From assembly GCA_016584495.1 (NCBI GenBank), contig WAID01000004.1, positions 310,001-374,000 of the forward strand: DNA of 64,000 bases. The letters run 5' to 3'. The position numbers and the translations under genes are program-made. Under the pieces are notes generated by a model, which worked only from the letters and a program-made list of their open reading frames with translations, had not been told where the DNA came from and made no database searches. This document shows positions 23,529 to 34,325 of the stretch, in pieces. Every line of letters begins with the position of its first letter. Position 1 is the first letter of the stretch. The stretch comes from Celoporthe dispersa. Taxonomy: Eukaryota > Ascomycota > Sordariomycetes > Diaporthales > Cryphonectriaceae.

Positions 23529-26462
23529 ATGCTACAGCTTCCATCCGAGAGTGTTGAAACCGCAATGCAACAGAACGGTGGACTTGTCGGGAAAACTCCA
23601 AGCACCGAACTAGGTGAACTCTACCGACATAGCAAGGAGCTTGGACAAACCTCCCAGGTCGGATGCCCTTCTATGCAGGGGAAAGCCAATGATGGACGAT
23701 CGAGAATACAACGTTTCAAGGACTGGGCTCGCAACAAACCTGAAAACAAGCTGATTTCAGGAGGAGCTCGAGAAGAAATACAATCAGCTGCGATACAAAA
23801 TGCAGAGACGACAGGAACACATCGGGTTTTTAGTCCTACGCTATCAGAACGTTCGTGGAATGCCGAATTGCCGAGGAGACCACAGACAGTACAGAAAGTC
23901 AAAGGCATTATCGAAAGGCTGAAGCAGGTTGAACGGACTGCTACCAGTGATGAAGTCCAGGAGCTCCCAGATGTATTCATGGGGTTCGAAGGCGCAGAAG
24001 GCGCGGAGGCGAGATACGAGAAGTTCATGAGCTACATGGACTCTCAGGGCAACGAAATCATGTCTCACGCAGGCTTAGTCGGTGAAGCCTTTTGGTTTGA
24101 CAGAGTTCTGATACAACGGGATCAAGACCCTTTGTCACAGCCAACGCCCTATATCCGTTTCACCGGCTTGACGAATGTCGAACAAGTGAAGAAACTGCAC
24201 GCAGAACTATCAAAGAAGAAAGCGAAGGAGCAATACATGCCGCCCTTGTCGCTTTGCTATGAACTGCAGGGCTCAGGCGTCATGATCCTTGCTGCAGCTC
24301 CAGACGCACTTCTGGCGGGCGACTGGCCGTCCAGTACGCTGTGTGGTGCTCTTGCAAGAATCGGTACCGAGAAAGAGCGACGAACTGTCACTATTGGCGG
24401 TATCGTGAGTTTCAACGGGAGGCTCTGGGCGACAAGTTCCGGCCACCTGCCGGACCTGACTACGACAGCTAAACCTCGTTCCACGGAGCCTTTGCAGGCA
24501 GGAGAGGTCGAGCCCAAAGATTATGACGATGACTTCAGACCAGCACTGATTTTGACGAAGACTGCAGCTCAAAGAAATGCTGCAGAAGATACTCAAGTGC
24601 ACACTATGGCAGTGCCATCCAAGGCTGCAACCGAGCGCAAGATAGGCGATGTGAACGAGCGCGGAGCAGACTGGAGCCTACTTTCTATTTCGAATCCTGA
24701 GCTTGCACTTCCGAACATGGTAAACATCAACTCCAAAGTCGTATATCTAACGACGGTCGCCAAAAAGCCTATATCTTTGGCAGTACTGGTTCTAGCAGGA
24801 GCCAGTGGCGCATACACAAGCATGACTATGGCGCCTGGCTCAGTCAGGTTCTTGCAACCTTGTGGCTCGTGGATCACTGCGTGGAAACTAGTCTATGGGA
24901 AAAGTTTGGGTGAGATTATTCTCCAACCTTCTTCGTTTGCCTGAATGTTTTCTCCAAGTACTAAGCAGCATTTCGAAGTAGCTCTGCGACAAGGGGATTC
25001 CGGCTCTTGGGTGATCGATGAAAAGACCGGGAGCGTATTTGGCCATATAATTGCGAGTACGGATCACTACGCGTTGCTTATGCCTCTTCGGACTGTATTT
25101 GAACAGCTCGACAAAAAGCTCGGTGGGGCTAGCAACGACCCAAATGCCCAGGCTTGTCTCCCACCTATTTTTGACGTCTTAGTCCGCCTTGCTCAGACTT
25201 ATTATCGGAAGGGCTCCCTCGAGTTAGCATTACGTTACGCGTCAAATGCAACTCAGGATGAGATTCTTTCGATGTCGCCGACATCGTATGGCGTCCGATG
25301 CGTCAGAAAGTTCCTGCTATTGCACTCGGAAAGTGAGGATGCAAAAGGTTTCTTGTGCTACCTTATTACGAGAACGGGACCAGATATAGCCAGCGGGCTT
25401 GAACAGCTGGAACACGACGAGACTCCGGAGATCCAAAGGCATTTCAACACACCTACCGAACAAGAATTTTTCCAGGAGATGAGAATAATATGTGGACTTC
25501 CTGAGTCTCCACAGAAAGCTTCTACGAAATCAAGAGCAGTAGTCGATCTGGAAGAAGCTGTCCGGACTGGACGAGAAGCCGTCAAGACAACTCCGAGAGA
25601 CCATCCGTACCGAGCAAGATGCTTGAACAGCCTTGGGATTCACCTTGGCATAAGGGCCGCAAGAACAGGAGCTGTAGCTGATCTCGAAGAAGCTATTCGA
25701 ATGGGGCGAGAAGCAGTTGAGATAACTCCAAAGGACCATCCGGACCGAGCAGGATACTTGAACAATCTCGGAATTCATCTAAGCAACAGATTTGCAAGTA
25801 CAGGAGCAATGGCTGACCTTGAAGAAGCTATCCGGATTGGGCGAGAAGCAGTTGAGGTAACCCCAGAAAATTATCCAGAACGAGCAAGACGCTTGAATAA
25901 TCTTGGAATTTGTCTAGGCAAAAAGTCTACAAAAACAAGAGCCTTGCCCGATTTTGAAGAAGCTATTGAGATCGGACAAGAAGCAGTTGACTCCACTCCT
26001 CCAGGAAATTATCCAGAACGAGCAGGACGCTTGGATAATCTAGGAATTCACTTCGGAAACAGATTTGCAAAAACAGGAGCAATAGACGATCTGGAAAAAG
26101 CTATCTGGCTTGGACGAGAAGTAGTTGCAGCAACTCCGGCGAATCATCCACACCGAGCAGCACGTTTGAATAATCTTGGCATTCACCTGAGCAGCAGATT
26201 CACAAGACTGGGGATAATACTAGATCTTGAGGAAGCTATTCAGATTGGACGTAAAGTTATGGAAATAACTCCAGAAGACCATCCAGACAGAGCAGTGCGC
26301 TTGCATAATTTGGAGATTCATCTTGGCAAAAGAACTGGGAAAACAGGGGCAGGAGCTGGTACCAGGCAAATATATGCAAAACCGGAGGTATTAGTGACTG
26401 ATCTTGAAGGATTTATTGGGGCCAGACGAGAAAGCGAATCATTCAAGTTTCTAATAGAGTGA
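23529..26462 (+). CDS. Trypsin-like serine protease fused to TPR-like repeats (predicted NLR-like/allorecognition-type protein)
   Basis: Exons 23529-24909 and 24979-26462 give 954 residues. The 69-base intron has a GTGAGA donor, a TACTAAG branch-like site and an AAG acceptor. It removes an in-frame TGA at 24942 and keeps the frame. Residues 1-280 are charged, with no clear domain. Next comes a protease domain with all three catalytic residues: His306 (ATSSGHLPD), Asp381 (GADWSLLS) and Ser468 (RQGDSGSW). A TPR-like helix pair follows (about 525-560), then six 45-46-residue repeats (about 647-917), each like DLEEAIRMGREAVEITP plus a NNLGIHL helix. Proteases joined to repeat sensors occur among fungal NOD-like receptors, but no NB-ARC or NACHT domain is present. 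Cleavage target and role are unknown. Confidence 0.8.
25536..26348 (+). repeat. Six tandem ~135-base repeats encoding TPR-like units
   Basis: Six units of 45-46 codons lie head to tail inside the protease-TPR gene. Neighbouring units are similar at DNA level as well as protein level, for example the repeated GGGCGAGAAGCAGTTGAG core in units two and three. Each unit contains conserved DLEEAI, REAVE, P(D/E)HPDRA and LNNLGIHL blocks, matching two helices of a TPR-like hairpin. Such repeat blocks expand and contract in fungal recognition genes. Confidence 0.8.
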
Positions 26463-26855
26463 AGCCTGGATTTTAATATAGCAATGAAAAGCATTACTTT
26501 CTTTTGATCCTGGTAGTGAACTGGGACTCGGGCACCGTCGCACGAAAGAGCACCCGCCAAAGCAATGGACAAGGGCTTACCCAAGCGTGCTGAGGTCAAA
26601 AAAACGACAACGAAGGCCACAGGGGCACAAGAATAGGATGAAATACCGGTTTTGGACCTGTATTCATGGCGCAGGTTTGGAAAAGGAGGGAAAGATGTCC
26701 ATTGCTGCTTGTCTGTCTAGAAATCATCGAAAGAGGGGGGTGTCCTTGTATTTACGTAAAGATCAGGAAACCACCTCGCTCTGTGTTCCCAATATTCAAC
26801 GGCGACTCTGAAGTTTCATCTAGAGAAGCAATTATATACCTCTGAATTGTCCTTT
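26463..26855. other. Spacer between protease-TPR gene and pseudogene
   Basis: Nothing recognisable is seen in these roughly 390 bases. They include the 3' end of the protease-TPR transcript. Confidence 0.4.
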
Positions 26856-27566
26856 ATGGATCCACAGCCTCGATATGTCTTCGTATGTGGTGGCACGAGC
26901 GAACAAAGCTTTGCTGTAACGGGACATCGTCTGGAATTGACTCAAGTGTTCGAGACCCCAAGTCGCCCAAGACGGTAACCTTGGAAGCAGCCAGTGTGAA
27001 GCTTACTCAAGGCTACTGGGAAAGTTAACAGGCATCAAAGACCAGCATAGCCGGCGTCGATATAATATCTCTGAATTTAAGCTCGACCCTCGACGATGCC
27101 AACCGTAATTTTCGACATGTAGTGGGATTAATTGATAATTATCGTTGAATATTCCGGAGCGAAGCAAGTGATCTTATCCACGAGTCTCGGCGCCTCCCGG
27201 ACTTTCATTTATTTAACTACAACATTGGTATGGATAGAAGTAGACAATCTCCAATCTTTCTTCGCTTCAAGTGCACGGCATAGAGGGACCCCTAGAGGGC
27301 ATAGTCAAGCCTATTACGATGTTGCATATTTTTTCCGAGGTCAACAAGAGCATACAAGCGACGATACAAAAGGGGGGTCCAGCGATGGGACAGCCAGTTT
27401 TAAAGCCACTCTCTTAGAGGATGAGGATATCGGCAAGTTGCCTGCTGGGTCGTTCGACAATCCTTGTATCAAGGATGAAAATAGTTTGGAGCAGATAGAC
27501 AGCATTGTCGACATGCAGGAACTGGCCACTCTTATTTCCACTGACTGGCTTCAAAGACTTCCTTGA
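26856..27566 (+). pseudogene. Decayed gene of a fungal family with YVFVCGG...FHLFNYNI...YYDVAYFFRG motifs
   Basis: An ATG at 26856 opens a segment reading YVFVCGGTSEQSFAVTGH. Coding then jumps frame near 26978 (VTLEAASVKLTQG) and meets a TAA, then continues as SIAGVDIISLNLSST. A TGA near 27145 follows. The same frame resumes with RRLPDFHLFNYNI and FLRFKCTA up to about 27280, then shifts frame again into HRGTPRGHSQAYYDVAYFF and an acidic tail to a TGA at 27566. The pieces are in the right order for one protein of roughly 230 residues, of a family I recall as common in moulds and function-unknown. At least two stops and two frame changes show that it is broken beyond a single base error. Confidence 0.65.
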
Positions 27567-28554
27567 GAGAGGGAAGGCACATGCCAAAAGTCTGTAAGGC
27601 TAGGTCGCTGTTTACAAAGGCTTCAGTTTAACGAATTCTACAGCGATAAGACTAGCAGAAACGTGAACGCAGAAGTTTGAGTTTTCCTACCTGTACGCAT
27701 AATTTATGTTGGCTTGAGGATCGACGTCAGCCTCCTAGCCATTGTGGATGAGACTGCTTCGTTTATCGCTGACACCAGAAATATAGATCCAGCTTCCCCT
27801 CGATCTTTCCAATGATTAATGAATTTAGGAGAATTATAGAAAAGAGATTTAGATTGCGGTGGGTCGCAGAAGGAGAGAACGAAAGAATGAACGTATAGTC
27901 AGATAGCCGATGCTATCTCGGGTGCTGGCTGCTGACTGGCCAGCGGGCCCAAGGCCAGTGAGTCACTGGCCCTCGCAGAAGAATCGCTGTCGTCCAATCA
28001 GTTCCTCTATAAGTAGCCAAGCTTATAAGCCTAATACTAGATTATACAAGTGCTATTTCCCCCGATATCAGATCTTGATATCTGGTGCTCTTAATCCATT
28101 GTACCGTAACCTGTTTCGTAACCTGCATGTTGGACGGGTCATAACACCCTGTCAACTTTCTGTACCCCACGTCGACCTTTTTTTGTACCCCCCACGAGCT
28201 ATATGCCCGTCAACTTGAATTCAAGTCGACACCTGTCCTCAACTTCGGCCGGCGGCACAACCTACTCTAATTACTCATAGTGTTGACCGTAAGGCATGCA
28301 TAAGTTCCCCCCGGCTGTGTGGCCGGATCAAGCCGCCGAGGCGCAGCACCCGTAATGGGCCCTTGTGTGTTATCTTTGGCTAGATGAGAACGCACTAGGT
28401 ATTATCAGAGCGACATAAAAAGTGCAAGACACCCTGCGATATTATGTATGAGAATTCAACGGACGAAATCAAACTAATCATCCAGGCCTCCTACCTCGTT
28501 GTCACACTTGAAACAGTCCGCTGCAATCGTTGTTTGAACCACTCTAATCCTGCC
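27567..28554. other. Spacer upstream of GNAT gene, with CCAAT and TATA-like sites
   Basis: No gene is seen. A CCAAT at about 27996-28000 and TATAAGTAG at about 28009-28017 resemble a promoter but lie over 500 bases before the next start codon. Two similar GTACCCC-containing stretches flank a T run at about 28160-28195. Confidence 0.35.
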
Positions 28555-29355
28555 ATGGCTAAGTTGCTGATCACCAATTGCACCGTCGAGGACGCAGCCG
28601 AGCTGGCTCACAACAACATACCAGCTTTCTGGCAGGACCAGAACTGGCGATATCCCTGGGTTTATTTCGGACTGGAGAAGCTCATCAAGGCCACCATCGA
28701 CCGGTACCCTCGCAACCAGCTCATCAAAGACCGTGATACCCTGCGCCACTTCAAGGCTGTCGACCCAGAGACTGGGAAGCTCATTGGTTATATCCGCTGG
28801 AAGCTGCCTGCCAACCGCTGCAAGAATGAAGACGGCACCCCGGTCTGGCCAGAGGGCCAAGTCCCAGATGTCAGCCCCGAGGAGAGAGAGGCCTTTAATA
28901 AGAAGGCTGAGGCGGCAGAGTGGAAACCGCACGATTTTGGTGACGATGACCACTTCGACGACGTTTTCCAGCGGAGAAGGGACGTTCTCGTGGCCGAGAA
29001 GGAATATATCAGTACGTTCTGTAATTCACATAAATAGTTCCTTGAGAGGCTCAACACCGTGCACCAGGCGGTCTGACTTTGAAGTTTTAGTTTTAGACTA
29101 CCTGGCTATTCATCCTGATAATCAAGGCAAGGGCATCGGCTCTGCTCTCGTCAACCATGGTATACAAAAGGCGCGAGAACTCGGCATCGACGTGTTCGTT
29201 CTGGCCTTGCCAGTGGCTTCAAGGTCTACACGAACGCCGGCTTCAAGGTATTAGAGACGTTCGATCAGGATGCTACAAAGGTTGGAGGGACTGAGCACTA
29301 TATCGTTAAGCTCATGGAGCTTCGGGTCAAGGAGGATATAACTGAGCTAGCCTGA
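28555..29355 (+). CDS. GNAT-family N-acetyltransferase, with one frameshift near the C-terminus
   Basis: Exons 28555-29011 and 29085-29355, about 242 residues after correction. Members transfer acetyl from acetyl-CoA to an amine or the N-terminus of a protein. The acetyl-CoA-binding motif A is clear: LAIHPDNQGKGIGSALV. The preceding region (about residues 60-150) is charged and typical of fungal GNATs of unknown substrate. After DVFVLA the frame breaks at about 29207-29209. One added base would give ASGFKVYTNAGF and run to the TGA at 29353-29355. As written, translation ends at ASRY around 29252. The adjusted total length is a whole number of codons. The ATG at 28555 is preferred to an ATG at 28444 because homology-like sequence starts at MAKLLI. 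Confidence 0.78.
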
Positions 29356-30055
29356 GTGATACGAACGTTACCTATGTCTAGAGAGATAGACCCGCGGTGT
29401 CTTGGAGGCTGATAAGATTCTTCTGACGCTGATTGAAAGTACTGAAAACAATTCTTTTAGTCTGTAAAAGTTGTCCGAGGACGTAGCACCTATTCATCAC
29501 GTGCTTCATTTAAGCTGCTGTGTACAAGGCAAAGGTTCAACGAACCTATGAATGAAGGAGACCTGGGAGTCCAATCGCGGAGTCATGCATGCTGCCGTCA
29601 CATCCGAATCAGGGTTTGAAGAGCCTGAAGCCATCCTGTTCGTGCGGCTAAGGGTAAGCTTTGGCTGCCACGTAAATAAAAACTCGTATATGCGGGTAGT
29701 GTTCAATCAATTAACTCAGCAAGATCCACAAACTAAATATGAACATGTGAAGATTCTTTGAAACGTAACAGATACCAGGATTGATGGGTCCATATGCTAT
29801 CAGCGGCTTGCACTTCGTTTTCCCCAGCTCCGGTCGTTGTACCTGTCCTCGGTTATGGATGTACCGAGAAATTTCGTATTTCTGGTCAGCAGATCATGAC
29901 CCCCTGGTCAGCACATTTGATGCTCTCAAGTGGATTTGGGAGGTTCATATGAACCCTGGGTTTCGTCTCCTGCCGGGAGATGCTAGTGTAGATTTCCCAG
30001 GTGGTGTCCAAGTCCCGAGATCGATCATAGGGCAATTCCAGGCTCAACAACCGAC
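29356..30055. other. Intergenic spacer
   Basis: No coding region is convincing. It holds the end of the GNAT transcript and the promoter of the GH93 gene. Confidence 0.4.
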
Positions 30056-31262
30056 ATGATGTCTAAGCGAAAATTATTGGCGTCTTTGGGGCTCACTGCA
30101 ATCCTCGCACCGGTCCCTTGGGCCTGTGGTGTGGCAGCTGAGAATGGCAAAAGAGATGTCATTGTTACCTTCAATGATATTTTTGTTCCGCCGTCTGATT
30201 ATATCATCCCCAAGACGCTCTACGGGCGCACCGTCCAGCTGGCAGACGGCACACTCCTCGCGACGTGGTGAGTAACTCTTAGGCTCGCGACAGTGAATCT
30301 TCTACGTGGTTTCACGGAACTAATAGAATGCTAATGACTATAGGGAGAACTACTCTCCAGAGCCGCCCAATGTCTATTTCCCGATTTACCGAAGTACCGA
30401 CTATGGCCAAACCTGGGCCGCTTTTTCCAACGTCACGGACCAAGTCAACGACTGGGGCCTACGGTACCAGCCCTTCCTGTACCTGCTCCCACAAGCCATC
30501 GGTGACCTCGCGGCAGGAACCATACTATGCGCAGGGAACTCTATACCTTCAGACTTGAGCCAGACTCAGATCGACCTGTACGCATCCACAGATGACGGTG
30601 CATCTTGGTCCTACGTCTCGAGTATCGCCTCAGGCGGCACAGCGGAGCCAGTCAATGGGGACACACCGGTGTGGGAGCCTTTCCTCATGGTATATGACGA
30701 CCAACTGGTGGCGTACTACTCGGACCAGAGCGACACAACCTACGCCCAGAAACTCGCGCATAAGACCTCCACAGACGGCGTGACGTGGGGCACCGAAGTC
30801 AACGACGTTGCCCAGCCCACGTACTCAGCACGCCCAGGCATGACCACCGTTGCGGAGATGGGGAATGGCGAGTACATCATGACATACGAGTACTGCGGGA
30901 CTGAAGCCTGCGATGTTTATTATCGCATCAGCGACAGCCCGCTGACGTTCGACTCCGCGACCGATAACAAGCTCACCGCGAATGGAATCACACCTGTGGG
31001 CTCCCCGTATGTCGTCTGGAGCTCGTCTGGCGGGGCCAACGGGACGATTGTTGTGAACGCGGCCAGCAATACACAAGTCTTTATCAACACTGCCTTTGGC
31101 GACCCTGATGCTTGGGTTGAGTACGACACGCCTCAGTCCGGCGCCTACTCACGGCATCTGCGTGTAATGGACGATCCGGACTACCTTCTCATCATGAGTG
31201 CCGGTTATCTGGACAGTGATAATTGGGTCACACTCAGTGTGATGGAGTTACCGAATCTGTGA
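30056..31262 (+). CDS. GH93 exo-alpha-1,5-L-arabinanase (arabinobiose-releasing), secreted
   Basis: Exons 30056-30267 and 30344-31262 give 376 residues. The N-terminus (SLGLTAILAPVPWACGVAA) is a signal peptide. The chain then matches the GH93 six-bladed propeller pattern: FNDIFVPPSDY, TLYGRTVQL, ATWENYSPEPPNVYFPIY and STDYGQTW (an Asp-box), then GLRYQPFLYLLPQAIGD, DLYASTDDGASW (Asp-box), TPVWEPFLMVY and YYSDQSD. The family cleaves arabinobiose from the ends of linear arabinan, the side chains of pectin, outside the cell. Length is normal for the family. A pectin methylesterase lies 577 bases downstream on the same strand, which fits joint use of pectin. Assignment is by motif memory, not alignment. 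Confidence 0.85.
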
Positions 31263-31839
31263 AATGACTGGCTTCCAATTGCCACAATGAAATAGATGTT
31301 ACAACACTTTTCACACCTTGAACACTTTGCTCCTGGGCGAATAACGATAATTGCTGGAATCAAAAGGGCTTGGCAGCACTTCAAGTCGTGGTGGGTGTTC
31401 ACCCAAAATCAAGTAAATAGCCTCAAGCCTGTGAAAAGTATCACCGGAGCTTGGCACAGGGAAAACGCCGGGGCGTGAAATCTCAAGACGGGCTTATAGT
31501 CTGTATTAAATCCACAAATAAACGTCTCAGGCGCATATAATGTACTTACCTGAACGGGCAGCGGAGTGCTCCCCTAACAGCGGGTCGACAGCCTCCGAGA
31601 AGATCTAACAATTTATCAGTGAAACATACGTGGAGTATCTCTAGCGAGGAAATGGAGATGTGGAGATTTAGCCTGGAAATCAAGCACAGACTCTCGAGGA
31701 CGCTGAGGCGTGCCAGGCTGACCTACACGGCAGTGATTATATAGACCACGGGCCATGCGCAGTCGATCGGGATGGCTCGCCTCTTTGGGAGCTAAGGTAT
31801 CAACTTCCCAATGCGTCTGCACCTCGACACAGAAGATTC
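31263..31839. other. Spacer between GH93 and pectin methylesterase genes
   Basis: Nothing coding is seen. The stretch should contain the promoter of the pectin methylesterase. No regulator site was recognised with confidence. Confidence 0.4.
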
Positions 31840-33201
31840 ATGATGCTGTATGCATTCTCCGTCACAGCCGCCTTCGTGGCGTTAGTCGCTGCAGTACCGA
31901 CACTTGACAGACGCGCTGGAGGTTCCCGAACGAGTCCTCCATCAGGATGTCTCGTCGTTGAGCAGGGTGAGATGCGTGCTACCTTTTATCTCCCAAGGAC
32001 AAGTCTTACTGACACGTTATCGATTAATGGCAGATGCGAGTGAATCTGGATACTATTCAACAATTGGAGACGCGATAGACTCCCTCTCCGGCTCAGCGGA
32101 TGCTTGCATTTTCGTCTACCCTGGAACATACACCTTGACTGAGCAGATTCTCATCGACTATGATGGAGCGCTTACCCTTTACGGTTCTACGACTGAGTAA
32201 GCTTCCCTGTTCACAAGGTCTGAAGTCATCATCAAGATTGACATCTGTAGCGTTGGGACGTATGCGGAGAACACCGTGACGGTACAATGGTCAATGACCT
32301 CTACAGAAGCCGGATCAGACTCGCTCAGCGCTGCGATCCAGGTCGCCAGTGACAACTTCGCCATGTATAACATCAACGTCAAAAACACGTACGGGTCTGG
32401 CACCCAAGCCATTGCATTCACTGCTCATGGCAATCAGCACGGATACTATGGATGTGGCTTCTACGGTTACCAAGACACGTGAGTATGCAAGATGTCACAG
32501 CATGGACCTCACAGCAGATTTTGCAACGGAATGGGTCTCGAGAGCTGAAGCTGACTCTATTTGAGCTCATAGCCTCTATGCTTACGCGGGATACCAATAT
32601 TATAAGAACTGCTACATCGAGGTGGGTGACCAGGCAGACAACACAAATTCCGGTACGCAAGTAGCGAATGGACACGTCAGCTAAGAAAGAATGATAGGGT
32701 GCGGTGGACTACATATTTGGCGATGCTGCAGCGTGGTTCGAGAGCTGTATTCTAGCATCAGACGGGCCCGGCGCCATTACTGCGAACTCGAGAGAGGAGA
32801 CTACCGATACTTCGTGGTACGTCATTAACAACTCGACGGTAAGTGTTACTTCTCCCTCATGAACTTGACCTCTGCGGATAGACTGGTTCTTACCAGCTGA
32901 AATCTTGTTTACTTAGATCACGGCCGTGTCAGGCGACGACCTGTACCAAGAGGTTTATCTCGGCCGTCCGTGGAGAGACTACGCGCGCGTCATTTTCCAG
33001 TATTCGAGCCTCAGTGATATTATCAATCCGAAAGGATGGACGACATTGGACCTTACGGCCACCCCGACTTTCGAAGAGTATGAGAATACAGGTGACGGAT
33101 CGGACACTTCGGAGCGCGTGAACGAGACTGTGGCCACGGCTGCGGTCACGATGGCTCAATTGTGGCCAGATGGATACAGCTGGATCAACTCGACGTACTG
33201 A
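31840..33201 (+). CDS. Pectin methylesterase (CE8), secreted
   Basis: Six exons in phase: 31840-31966, 32034-32196, 32251-32478, 32573-32621, 32698-32838 and 32917-33201, 330 residues. The signal peptide is MLYAFSVTAAFVALVAAVP. The enzyme removes methyl groups from homogalacturonan, releasing methanol, outside the cell. CE8 motifs appear in order: a Gln-containing GYYGCGFYGYQDTLYA, the catalytic Asp region GAVDYIFGDAAAWFESC, and YLGRPWRDYARV near the end. Length is normal. Tandem placement after an arabinanase suggests a role in pectin use. The second ATG at 31843 is an equally good start. Confidence 0.92.
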
Positions 33202-33623
33202 GGTCCTCTATGAGAACAGGAACCCTTGGGAAGACAAAGGAGAGAGACCTCTGGGTAGCTTTATTGCCCATCAGAACGCTGCAGGTCGGGCAGGCAGTGA
33301 AATGGCTGAACAAGCACCATGGACTCTTACGATTTACATGTGATCATTTGACAGCGCCTACTCCAGATCTCAAGTGCACTCCGAAGTACTTTGCTGTTCT
33401 TCATCTGTGGCATGCGAATTTCCATTGTTGAAAGGGTTCTTTGTTGTTGCCTGCGGTAATCGTACGTCATGTTACTCAAATACGTCTTTTCTTCACAAAA
33501 CTCAGTCAATATTCAGCCCGGTGCTAAACTTAGCAAATACTTTTCGATCAGAGTGAAACTACTGAGACCATATATTGGTAAAGCCTTACATCCTTCCTAC
33601 TACCTCAGATGATCACAACAGAC
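33202..33623. other. Convergent 3' spacer
   Basis: This lies between the ends of two convergent genes. Nothing recognisable is present. Confidence 0.4.
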
Positions 33624-34325
33624 TTAGAGCCAGCCAACAAAAGGTAACGTTATCGGTACCGGCGCAGTACATGTAGCATTTCCGCCCTGATCACGCGTGC
33701 AGTCTAGCGGAAAACTTCCCTCATACCTCGGGATCTGCCCGTTGCAGGTCCCCACGCCGGCAGCATAGTATGCATTATAGTACACGCTGCCCACGCTGCC
33801 CGTGTCGCTGTTGGAGTCCCCATAGAAGCCGATCTGATCCGCCGCACTGCCGCAGTCAAAGTGGCCCTCGCCGAGCTCATAGTCACGGTACCCTTTCGGT
33901 TCCACCATGTAGCACGTGCCTCCGTCTATGGTGATGTTGATGGAGTCGGGCGGGCCGTAGCCGAGGGGCTGGTATGCCGCCTCCGACAGGCCGGTATAGC
34001 AGAATGGCGTGCACACGCAGTTGGCGTCGCCTTCGTTGCACAATGAGGTGCTGTTCCAGCAGACGGTGGAGCCCGATGGGTAGTTTGGGTTGACGCAATC
34101 GAGGTTGTGGGTGGAGTTGAACCAGTTGAAAGCGGTCATTGTGAGGGCTGGAGGGACGTCCGATGTACAGCTTGCTGGTATGCTGACAGTGGTCGTGGCG
34201 GCTGTGGTCGTAGAGGTCGGCGCTGCTGTTGTGCTGCCGCGTCTCAGGCCCGGCGGCGAGTGGGCGCACGACAGCCCGGTTACGAGCAGGAGGAGAAGAG
34301 AGGCTTCTGGGAGTCTGACTGCCAT
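33624..34325 (-). CDS. Cysteine-rich secreted protein of unknown function
   Basis: A single exon encodes 233 residues. Residues 1-22 form a signal peptide with a run of leucines. A Thr/Ala-rich segment (about 31-47), likely O-glycosylated, links to a compact domain with about a dozen cysteines, for example CVCTPFC, suggesting several disulfides. Predicted N-glycosylation sites include NSTH, NSTS and NITI. I do not recognise the fold. Size, secretion and cysteine content would suit either a cell-wall-associated protein or an effector-like protein, but no host or target can be inferred. It converges on the pectin methylesterase gene. Confidence 0.72.
   Translation of the reverse strand: MAVRLPEASLLLLLVTGLSCAHSPPGLRRGSTTAAPTSTTTAATTTVSIPASCTSDVPPALTMTAFNWFNSTHNLDCVNPNYPSGSTVCWNSTSLCNEGDANCVCTPFCYTGLSEAAYQPLGYGPPDSINITIDGGTCYMVEPKGYRDYELGEGHFDCGSAADQIGFYGDSNSDTGSVGSVYYNAYYAAGVGTCNGQIPRYEGSFPLDCTRDQGGNATCTAPVPITLPFVGWL

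Noticed and set aside
24942..24944. In-frame TGA splitting the protease-TPR gene into two genes
   Set aside because: It lies inside a well-formed 69-base intron (GTGAGA donor, TACTAAG, AAG acceptor). Removing it joins the catalytic Asp half to the Ser half in frame.
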